NCBI RefSeq assembly: GCF_029910235.1
Contig: NZ_CP112877.1
Span: forward strand, 110,752-174,751
DNA from: Pseudanabaena galeata CCNP1313
Lineage (GTDB): Bacteria > Cyanobacteriota > Cyanobacteriia > Pseudanabaenales > Pseudanabaenaceae
DNA length: 64,000 bases
Reading direction: 5' to 3'
In this document: positions 57,529 to 64,000 of the stretch, in pieces
Position numbering within the stretch: position 1 is the first letter of the stretch
Layout of the letters: every line of letters starts with the position of its first letter
Translations under genes and position numbers: made by a program
Notes under the pieces: model-generated
What the model saw: only the letters and a program-made list of their open reading frames with translations
Told to the model about the DNA's origin: nothing
Databases searched by the model: none

Positions 57529-58302
57529 ATGCTAACGATCGCGATCGCCTCTCTCAGTGGAGGACAAGGCAAAACTACCGCCTCACTAATGTTGGGTCGC
57601 CTACTCTCACGTCAAGGTTATCCAACCTTGTTAATTGATGCTGACCCACAACATAACTTAACTACCTACATGGACTTAGACCTCCAAGGAAATCAGCCAA
57701 CTTTACTAGAATTATTAAAAAAATCTGTTTCCGCAGAAGACGGTATTTACCCTAGCGAAGGTAACGACAATTTATTTCTAATTCCTGCCGATGACCAACT
57801 TGATACAGTACAAGACTACCTCTCGAATAGTGGCGTAGGTGCTACCCTCTTGAAGCGGCGAATTGAACCCGTTGCTGATGCTTTTAAAGTTTGTATTATT
57901 GATGCCCCACCTCAACGCTCTCAAATCTGTCTCACTGTTTTAGGAGCTGCCGATGCCCTAATCATTCCTGCTGAGGCTTCAGTTAAAGGCTATGGCTCTT
58001 TGGTCAGAACATTGGATTTACTGAAAACTCTCCAAGATGTTGGAGCTACAAATGCTCAGGTTATGGGAGTACTCCCCTTTCGCGATCGTTGGATTGGCAA
58101 AACTCAAACCCAAGAGAGCCGCTCGGCTGTCGATGGGATGCGAGAAGAAGTGGGAGAAAGTTTTATTCTTCCTTCAATTCGCGAATCCGAACGATACAAG
58201 CAAGCCATCAACCGTCGATCTACTTTGGGCGAAATGGGCTACAGCGACTTGGAATATCCCTTTGAAGTTTTAATTGACAAGATCAAAACTTTAGTTAAAT
58301 AA
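57529..58302 (+). CDS. parA: ParA-type partition ATPase
   Basis: 257 aa. Deviant Walker A 'SLSGGQGKTTASLMLGRLL' at residues about 6-24, 'TLLIDADPQHNLTTYM' (Walker A'), 'VCIIDAPPQRSQI' (Walker B). ParA/MinD family, driving plasmid segregation with a small DNA-binding partner (58492-58971). It has no N-terminal HTH, so it is the short type (Ib-like), whose operon is usually repressed by the partner. Palindromes flank it on both sides. Confidence 0.88.
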   Translation: MLTIAIASLSGGQGKTTASLMLGRLLSRQGYPTLLIDADPQHNLTTYMDLDLQGNQPTLLELLKKSVSAEDGIYPSEGNDNLFLIPADDQLDTVQDYLSNSGVGATLLKRRIEPVADAFKVCIIDAPPQRSQICLTVLGAADALIIPAEASVKGYGSLVRTLDLLKTLQDVGATNAQVMGVLPFRDRWIGKTQTQESRSAVDGMREEVGESFILPSIRESERYKQAINRRSTLGEMGYSDLEYPFEVLIDKIKTLVK

Positions 58303-58347
58303 AAAGGTAAAAAGCTAATTTTATTTATTTGGCTTTTTACCTTTTTA
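58300..58347. terminator. Hairpin after parA (site c)
   Basis: Arms TAAAAAGGTAAAAAGC (58300-58315) and inverse (58332-58347), perfect, 16-base loop, followed by T run. Its AAAAAGCTAA sequence repeats the core of sites a and b, so it may double as a binding site. Confidence 0.6.
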
Positions 58348-58402
58348 TTTTTGTAACATAAGAATTTAGCAACTCTTATGTTACAGTTAAGTTTCAACAT
58401 AT

Positions 58403-58432
58403 AAAAAGCTAATTTTATCTTTTTAGCTTTTT
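58403..58432. promoter_or_regulatory. Inverted repeat before the ParB-like gene (site d)
   Basis: AAAAAGCTAA (58403-58412) and TTAGCTTTTT (58423-58432), 10-base spacer. The fourth copy of the same core around the par genes. Confidence 0.5.
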
Positions 58433-58491
58433 TGATTTTAGTAAAAACATAAATTTAACAATCACATTAATTATCTAAACACTTAAATACT

Positions 58492-58971
58492 ATGTCTGAC
58501 AGCGTTTTAGACCGTATTCGCCAAAACCGCCAACGACCTGCGGTAGCTACCAGAGATGACTCTCTCATCACTGGAGTACAATCAGTAGATACAGATATAT
58601 CCACAAATATGCAGATATTTGAGGAAGTTCTAGCTTCTGATGTAGCCACTAAAGCTATTTATGACAATACCCAAGATACTCTAGGCGAACTCAAAGCAGA
58701 GCTAGCCAAAATTCCAGAAACAATCCGACACTCGGCGATTGTTTTGGAAAAAGAAGTCGATCAAGTCTTAACACGCTATTGCAAAGAAAATCGGATCACC
58801 ATTGAGGTATTTCTGGAAGCCTCTTGGATTCATGCTTCCTCTAATCCATCGACGATGAAAAAAATAGTGGCAGAGGCAAAGCGTCGATATGATGATCGTA
58901 AACGAGCTGGCAAACTGCGTCGTTTAATCACCATGATTGAGGGTAGAACTACGGCAAAGCCAAACAAGTAA
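58492..58971 (+). CDS. Small partition partner protein (ParB-like by position)
   Basis: 159 aa. N-terminal 'DRIRQNRQRPAVATRDD' is basic and could stimulate ParA. The middle is helical ('DTLGELKAELAKIPETIRHSAIVLEKEVDQVL'), followed by 'ITIEVFLEASWIHA' and a Lys/Arg-rich end, compatible with a ribbon-helix-helix-like dimer. Not a classical ParB (no ParB/Srx nuclease fold). Downstream of parA by 189 bases containing two inverted repeats. Assigned by context. Confidence 0.55.
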   Translation: MSDSVLDRIRQNRQRPAVATRDDSLITGVQSVDTDISTNMQIFEEVLASDVATKAIYDNTQDTLGELKAELAKIPETIRHSAIVLEKEVDQVLTRYCKENRITIEVFLEASWIHASSNPSTMKKIVAEAKRRYDDRKRAGKLRRLITMIEGRTTAKPNK

Positions 58972-59007
58972 AAGGTATCAAGATAAGTTCTGCATACCAA
59001 AACAGCA

Positions 59008-62000
59008 TCATGTAATTGCATAAATGAGTCCAAATAATTTTAGACGCATTTCATTTGATAACGCCATTGTTACCCACATATGAATCTCTTGCGGAATGTA
59101 AGCGGCAAAGAACTCGATAATTCCGAATAAAGTTGATTGAATCGGTGCATTATCAGTCAAAAGTATCTCTGTCGCTCCAGCCCAAAACTCAACTAGGTCT
59201 TGATCGTTTGAATTAAGCGATCGCGTATTCACTATATCAATATTTTCAGTTAAATTTTGGATCGTATTGCTATAGAGAAACTTTAATAGCGGATCGATCC
59301 ACTCAAAATTACGCCGAAACTGACCCCACTTAATCCCTAACCAATCAGCTTTTTGTCTTTGGGACATAGACAGTAAATCAATACCTTTAGCCAAAGCATC
59401 ATGAGCTAGTTTTGTAATCTGAGACTTGAGAATTTCTAATTTACTCATCGCCTTAGGTGTAATGTCACTAGCGACAATTTTGGTATGGGGAATCTGCCCC
59501 AAATCAAAATCAGCCAAAAAATAAATCTGGTCGCCATCCTGAAAGCGATGCCCCGACTTGCGCCCAAAACATTGCTGGACATTAGCCAAGATGTGGCGAT
59601 CAACAAACTCAGCAAAAGCAAGATCATCCTCATCAGGATGCAAACCTGTTAATACTACATACTCAGATTTAAGAGCCGCAATATTGGAGCAAGGTGTACC
59701 TGTCACCACAAGAGTTTTTGCATCAGCAAAATCGTTAGAGCCACGAGAATCACGGAACCAAATTCCATCGGCATTGTCCGCAAACTTTTTAAAGTCAATC
59801 ACCATTGTCGAAGGATCAATATTTTTAAGATGAGTAGCGATCGCCTCCGCCTTTCTTTGTTGCTCAGCACCACGCTGCATGGTCATGCGTCCGATATCCG
59901 TCACTTGAAAAATAGTCGGCATCGGAAAAATCCCTGACTGCTTAACTAGATGGACATCTGCCGCCAACCGCATCTTTAAGTCAGTAACACTAATTGTGGC
60001 ATCTAGATAAAGATTTGCCGCCGAGCGATGGGCAATATGACGCAGACGAGCATCAAGGAGAGAGACGGTCAGTTTGCCTCGATGAATATGCAGATCGCCA
60101 TGTGAAATCTTGCCAGCCAGAATATCCAGAAATTCAGGCAGCCATTGTTTCAAGACATCACGGTTAACCATCTGCTCAATTTCCACAGAACCCAGAGTAG
60201 TCTCTTGCTTCAGCAAAGCATTGAGCCGAGACAGTTCCCGTTTATCTTTGCCTTTAGCCTGCTCAAACTCAGAATCAGCAATGCCATTAACCGTATCGAG
60301 AATTGATAAATCAGGTTGAAGTACATCAGCGAGCAAAGTGAGATCGCCAACTTTAGAAATAAGCTCAAGAAGCTCTGTCTTAATTTTTTGGAAATTCAAA
60401 CCATACTTAGACTTGTCGGCTAATAAATCATGCAGCTTATTCAGCAAGTTAATAATTTGATGTTTATTTTCTAAATTAGTGCGGGAGATTTTAGCGATCG
60501 CCTTGTCAATATCATCCGCATCAACGGAAATCTGACGCATTGTGGATAAACTTTCCGATACTTCCTCCCATACCAGCAAAGTTTTCGAGTAATCATACTG
60601 ATCGGGATTTGGCAAACTCATGGGATGAGAGCGCAAAATCTTGGAGTTAAAAGCGATCGCCCGTTCATGTCGAAACCCAAACCCATCACCCGAACTACCA
60701 CGACAAGCATTCAGTAAAGGACAAGTCTCGCAAATAATTTGGGTATCAGAGATCCCTTTTTTCTTTAGAGCCGCGATCGCCCCTGTACGAGAGCAATTAG
60801 CTCTGGTGGTAAGAGCTTCACCATGTTGAGCAAGGCGGAGTTTGCCTTTCTTGTTAGTCAAGCCATTGTGACGGGCAGGTAATAATTGCCAATCTTGCAA
60901 AGTTGCCGTGGTGACATTTCGAGAGTCACTATATATATAGATAATTTTCTCGATGCCATCACCAAACATCTCAGGACTTAGCGAACCAGCATCATGACTT
61001 TTGCCTGTTCCTGTTGCCGAAGCATCGAGGACATGTTTATGGTTTGCTAGAGAATTTTGCCAAGATTTTAATCTTTCCCCTGATGCATATTCATAGTCAG
61101 GTGCAGTGTCAGGCGATCGCTTGACATCACTTTTCGGCTTGGATTTAGGAAATAGCTTATCTGATAACCATTGGAGAGGTGACAGTTTCGTTTTGGGTTG
61201 ATAATTGGCGATCTGAAAAAACTTCTCAACTGACAATAACTCAATATCTGAGCCATCAGACAACTCATCGATATCACAATCTGTTTTGGCAAACTGTCCC
61301 CACCAGAGAACATCAACTGCAAAATCTAGGTCAGCCAAGAAATCCAGATTTTTCTCATGGCGACGCATTACTGATGAATTAGCTATGTCACCTGCATCGA
61401 TCGCATATTCCAGTTTTGTTTGCTCAGAATTTGCGCCAATATCTGCAAGATAGGCAAGTAGAGTTTTTTGGCTAGCCACAAACTGACCACCCGAAGCACC
61501 AATGGCAGGACAATTACGCAATTTAGAAGCAAGATAGGGTTTGACTCCCGTACCTTCAACTAAAATAATACGTGCGGGAACACCTTGCAAATTGCCATGA
61601 AAAGCAAGTGGCAACTCACCACTACGTTGATGTGTTGCCATGCCAAAAAGTTTATGCCAGCGATATCGCCCCGATGTATTAGCCCGTAATCGGATTTGAG
61701 AACCGACAATTTGACCTTGGGGATTACGGAGTGGCAAGATATAGCCAGCTTTTAAGGATTTTGCTCCTAAGTTGATAATTGCTGACTCGGTTAAACCACG
61801 CCCCTGTAAATCTGCCTTGTCTAGATCATTTAAAACTAGCTTCAGCAAATAATTTTGATAAAGGCGATCTCGTTGAGCAGCATCAGGCAAATTAGCCAAT
61901 CCATCTTGCTTTGCCTTTTGTTGAGCCATCCGCAGTTTTAAATTTCTGTCACGACGCTCTTGCCGCTCCGACTCAGACTCAGGACGCTTTCTAACATACT

Positions 62001-62208
62001 TACCCGCAAAGTAACTGCCATTGGTTTCACCCAGATATTTCCAATCAGGCAGATCGGCATCACTGGGATGGGTCATACACAGAACAAAATCTTGATTGTC
62101 CGAGGTAATTCGACATTTACCTGTGATGTCATCGCAGATCGGACAAGGATTATTTGATTTAGTTGGTGAAAACTTTCGGGAAGAATACTGGTTATTTAAG
62201 GAGATCAC
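59008..62208 (-). CDS. Plasmid replication protein, CyRepA1/DUF3854-like
   Basis: 1066 aa. N-terminal zinc finger 'CPICDDITGKC...CMTH' (residues 22-47), then a DUF3854/TOPRIM-like primase part ('ARIILVEGTGVKPYLASKL', 'EYAIDAGDI'), then helicase motif 'LDASATGTGKSHDAG' (about 398) with 'LLVWEEVSESLS' as Walker B, and Cys cluster 'CETCPLLNACRG'. Primase plus helicase in one polypeptide is the pattern of cyanobacterial plasmid initiators such as pSYSA Slr7037. The C-terminus 'MRLKLFGLIYAIT' ends abruptly. Long upstream non-coding region, as expected for an origin. Confidence 0.72.
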   Translation of the reverse strand: MISLNNQYSSRKFSPTKSNNPCPICDDITGKCRITSDNQDFVLCMTHPSDADLPDWKYLGETNGSYFAGKYVRKRPESESERQERRDRNLKLRMAQQKAKQDGLANLPDAAQRDRLYQNYLLKLVLNDLDKADLQGRGLTESAIINLGAKSLKAGYILPLRNPQGQIVGSQIRLRANTSGRYRWHKLFGMATHQRSGELPLAFHGNLQGVPARIILVEGTGVKPYLASKLRNCPAIGASGGQFVASQKTLLAYLADIGANSEQTKLEYAIDAGDIANSSVMRRHEKNLDFLADLDFAVDVLWWGQFAKTDCDIDELSDGSDIELLSVEKFFQIANYQPKTKLSPLQWLSDKLFPKSKPKSDVKRSPDTAPDYEYASGERLKSWQNSLANHKHVLDASATGTGKSHDAGSLSPEMFGDGIEKIIYIYSDSRNVTTATLQDWQLLPARHNGLTNKKGKLRLAQHGEALTTRANCSRTGAIAALKKKGISDTQIICETCPLLNACRGSSGDGFGFRHERAIAFNSKILRSHPMSLPNPDQYDYSKTLLVWEEVSESLSTMRQISVDADDIDKAIAKISRTNLENKHQIINLLNKLHDLLADKSKYGLNFQKIKTELLELISKVGDLTLLADVLQPDLSILDTVNGIADSEFEQAKGKDKRELSRLNALLKQETTLGSVEIEQMVNRDVLKQWLPEFLDILAGKISHGDLHIHRGKLTVSLLDARLRHIAHRSAANLYLDATISVTDLKMRLAADVHLVKQSGIFPMPTIFQVTDIGRMTMQRGAEQQRKAEAIATHLKNIDPSTMVIDFKKFADNADGIWFRDSRGSNDFADAKTLVVTGTPCSNIAALKSEYVVLTGLHPDEDDLAFAEFVDRHILANVQQCFGRKSGHRFQDGDQIYFLADFDLGQIPHTKIVASDITPKAMSKLEILKSQITKLAHDALAKGIDLLSMSQRQKADWLGIKWGQFRRNFEWIDPLLKFLYSNTIQNLTENIDIVNTRSLNSNDQDLVEFWAGATEILLTDNAPIQSTLFGIIEFFAAYIPQEIHMWVTMALSNEMRLKLFGLIYAIT

Positions 62209-62730
62209 TATTTTAGACCTCCCATGAGCTTGCTAAGGTCGATCTTAAAAAAGATCTGCTCCTGCAAGAGTTGCAAATTTAAAAACATCTAAGTTGTCCT
62301 GATTGTAAGAGTTGTAGCGACTTCAATCAGAAAACAGACAGACTTTTTGAATTCAGTTCAATAATCAGTTATTGGTTTTTGCAAAAAATTTTAAAAATTC
62401 GCAGCAAAAACTATTGCTAAACTTATATCTTGCGTTAAGATATAAAGAAGCACTGAACAAAATTGCATCTTCAAAGCAACATCTGTCCATTTTCGGATAT
62501 TTAATTTAAAAACCTTCGGGTTTACAAGAAAGCTGGTGAGGTGGTAGTCACTGGCTTTTTTGTATTTGAAGGGGAAAACTAACTAAGTAATCTCCTGTAA
62601 ATAAAAAACTGCAATTTAAGCATACAGCGATCGCTCTAGATCTGATCTATAAAAGATCAAAAAAAGATCAAAATTTCATAGATCAAAGTCTGAATAGGTT
62701 TGTCTCACTTACATACTGTCATCTACGACA
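62209..62730. other. Non-coding Rep leader/possible origin region, 522 bases
   Basis: No ORF of note. AT-rich. Contains a candidate + strand RNA (62448-62562), a UUCG tetraloop hairpin, and GATC sites at 62639, 62644, 62655, 62666 and 62681, two of which are AAAAGATCA copies 11 bases apart (one helical turn). These are the kinds of signals found at replication origins, but none is conclusive. Confidence 0.4.
62448..62562 (+). ncRNA. Candidate antisense RNA of the Rep leader
   Basis: Promoter-like TTGCTA (62414-62419), 16-base spacer, TAAGAT (62436-62441). Then a hairpin AAACC-TTCG-GGTTT (62510-62523) and a terminator, AAAGCTGGTGA (62529-62539) pairing with TCACTGGCTTT (62548-62558) through G-U wobbles, followed by TTTTTT. 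It runs opposite to the rep gene upstream of its start, as copy-control RNAs do. The start site is estimated. Confidence 0.42.
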
Positions 62731-62988
62731 CTATTTTTGAGCTGGCAATAGCTGAGCTAACTCTTGGAAGCCAGCAAACTCAGAAGCTTGAGTAACGTAT
62801 TTGGGTAAATGCAGCATTTTGTCTTGATAATGGCGAACATTTGCTACACCGACCGAAACGGGAAATTTTGCAGGATTAAACATCGCCTCATCATTGGGAC
62901 TATCGCCAACGGTCAGCACTTGCTGCGAATTGAGTTCAGGAAAATGATTTTTGAGTATGTTATCTAAGCCAACGTGAGTTCGACGCAC
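62731..62988 (-). pseudogene. HAD-family phosphatase, C-terminal fragment
   Basis: 85 aa. 'VLTVGDSPNDEAMFNPAKFPVSVGVANV' is the HAD motif IV region (GDxxND) plus the following 'SVGVAN' strand; catalytic DxD and cap domain are absent. The frame runs into the IS982 element at 62988, so the N-terminal part presumably lies beyond the insertion, outside the window. Non-functional as it stands. Confidence 0.8.
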
Positions 62989-63899
62989 TAAAAGATGGCA
63001 GGAGGAAGAGCAGGTAAGCCTTTGAAGAGAAGATCTAAAGCAGGTTTAGTCTCTCGATATGTATAAGCAACCAACCCAGCTAAAAGGTTGACAAGAAAAT
63101 TAAAAAAACTGCGATGTCTTGAATGCTCAATCTGAGAAATGTTTTTGAGTTGATCATTGACGGACTCAATAATTGCGCGCTTACGCAGCAAAATCTTATC
63201 AATCAACTTGACCAAACAGTTTTTCATATTTTTCTTGCGCTTAGTAATCAGTTGTAAACCTTGTTCATAGAGCTTCTCAAACAACTTTTGGGAGATATAA
63301 CCACGGTCACCAAACAATTGACCAAAGAGGTCTTGAGCCATCTCAGGCACAGGTTGTCGGTCATCAATATTGGCTGGTGTGAGCTTGAAGGCAAGCAATT
63401 CCCCTTTGTCATTGATAATCAAATGTAGCTTGAAGCCAAAGTGCCATCCCACTGAGTTTTTGCCCCAATTGACCATACCTTTGAATACTTTATGGGCATG
63501 GGCACGGCATGGTACACAGACATTGATCGGTGTGGAGTCGATGAATGATATTCCTGTCACTTCGCCTTTGCGGGTATGCAGAAAGCAACATAACAACATC
63601 ATTGTCCAAGGCATTAGCTCCACAAAGCGGGTGTAGCTTACCAAGTGGGGAAAAGCTTTCCGCCAAAACGGTATTACAGTTAGGGTATAGAAGTCTTTGA
63701 AGGTCTTGTATCCTGACCCATGAAAGGCGATCGCGATGGTCATCACTTCACTCAACCTCATTCTTGAGCGACTTTTCCTTTCTCCCTGCATTGATGGCAA
63801 CATTGGTTGCTCTTGCCAGTGTTTTTCAAAGCTTTGGCAAAAATCATCCACTTCACAGAAGATTCGCGTGATATCCAAGTGCGATACGATACTGTTCAT
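62988..63899 (-). CDS. IS982-family transposase
   Basis: About 303 aa from the ATG near 63899 (the frame is open to 63950). 'VMTIAIAFHGSGYKTFKDFY', 'ISFIDSTPINVC' (Asp), 'LFGDRGYISQKLFEKL' (Asp) and 'KRAIIESVNDQLKNISQIEHSRHRS' (Glu) match IS982. Its stop overlaps the first base of the HAD fragment frame. The element's right end is close to or beyond 64000, so terminal repeats cannot be confirmed here. Confidence 0.88.
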   Translation of the reverse strand: MNSIVSHLDITRIFCEVDDFCQSFEKHWQEQPMLPSMQGERKSRSRMRLSEVMTIAIAFHGSGYKTFKDFYTLTVIPFWRKAFPHLVSYTRFVELMPWTMMLLCCFLHTRKGEVTGISFIDSTPINVCVPCRAHAHKVFKGMVNWGKNSVGWHFGFKLHLIINDKGELLAFKLTPANIDDRQPVPEMAQDLFGQLFGDRGYISQKLFEKLYEQGLQLITKRKKNMKNCLVKLIDKILLRKRAIIESVNDQLKNISQIEHSRHRSFFNFLVNLLAGLVAYTYRETKPALDLLFKGLPALPPAIF

Positions 63900-63954
63900 A
63901 TTGCTGAGGCTTTTAGCCTGAATTATGCATGACAAGGGGAACGAGAACAAGAAA

Positions 63955-63986
63955 AAGAGCCTAAAAGCTATTAGAATTAGGCTCTT
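63955..63986. terminator. Hairpin at the right window edge
   Basis: AAGAGCCTAA (63955-63964) and TTAGGCTCTT (63977-63986), perfect 10-bp stem with 12-base loop. Either the terminator of an unseen gene or part of the IS982 end. Confidence 0.4.
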
Positions 63987-64000
63987 CAGAATAATAATAG

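Noticed and set aside
1..64000. tRNA or rRNA genes
   Set aside because: No cloverleaf with conserved T-loop or ribosomal RNA segment was noticed on either strand by eye; a tRNAscan run would settle this.

Overview
The window looks like part of a large cyanobacterial plasmid, or a plasmid-derived replicon that has picked up chromosomal genes. The octamer GCGATCGC (HIP1) recurs throughout, and several protein families are cyanobacterial (DUF3122, a CyRepA1-type replication protein, DUF6516/TumE, DUF2281/PIN pairs). A filamentous freshwater cyanobacterium is plausible, but I cannot fix the genus. The plasmid call rests on a CyRepA1-like Rep gene (59008-62208), a parA partition locus with large palindromes (57291-58971), and a PRTRC cassette, which is typically plasmid-borne, with ssDNA-binding and RecA-like genes (1417-11152). 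I see no rRNA or tRNA genes.

Layout. 1-1240: a cut gene and an orphan. 1417-5179 (-): a tightly overlapping PRTRC-type operon encoding E1 (ThiF), JAB/JAMM peptidase, E2-like and ubiquitin-like proteins. 5444-6473 (+): an HTH antitoxin/PIN toxin pair. 6666-11152 (-): a plasmid-maintenance block with SSB, an AAA_24/Sak4-like ATPase and a truncated VWA gene, interrupted by an IS630 element. 11153-15846: a complete Tn3-family transposon with a tyrosine recombinase and an HTH/zinc-ribbon passenger. It lies exactly at the junction of two truncated genes and has no target duplication.

15847-26989 (+): chromosome-like metabolic cargo: DUF3122 remnant, SCP2-like, rhodanese, RND efflux pair, DsbA/FrnE-like, cytochrome bd subunits and an FAD oxidoreductase. 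It ends at a relic of the same Tn3-family left end (27009-27082). 27091-29589 (-): tyrosine recombinase plus an AAA ATPase-PDDEXK protein. 29788-30206: a miniature element with TGT...ACA ends. 30214-35359 (-): SWIM/SNF2 pair and a DUF938 methyltransferase. 35521-36665: a second, different IS630 element.

36803-54680 (-) is a probable defence island in DISARM class-1-like order: DrmD-like SNF2 helicase, PglX/DrmMI-like adenine methylase, a stack of toxin-antitoxin genes, a RelE-UvrD fusion, and an 1820-aa DEAD/DEAH-DUF1998 helicase with a C-terminal nuclease-like domain (DrmA+DrmB or DruE-like). Two of its genes carry many in-frame palindromic 'CCCTCACCCC' repeats that are translated as Pro/Ser/Gly-rich inserts. 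54809-55981 (+): two unrecognised genes. 56142-57282: an IS4-family element with a perfect 9-bp duplication just upstream of the partition locus. 57291-62562: par locus, Rep gene and a candidate antisense RNA. 62731-63950: an HAD phosphatase fragment cut by an IS982 transposase.
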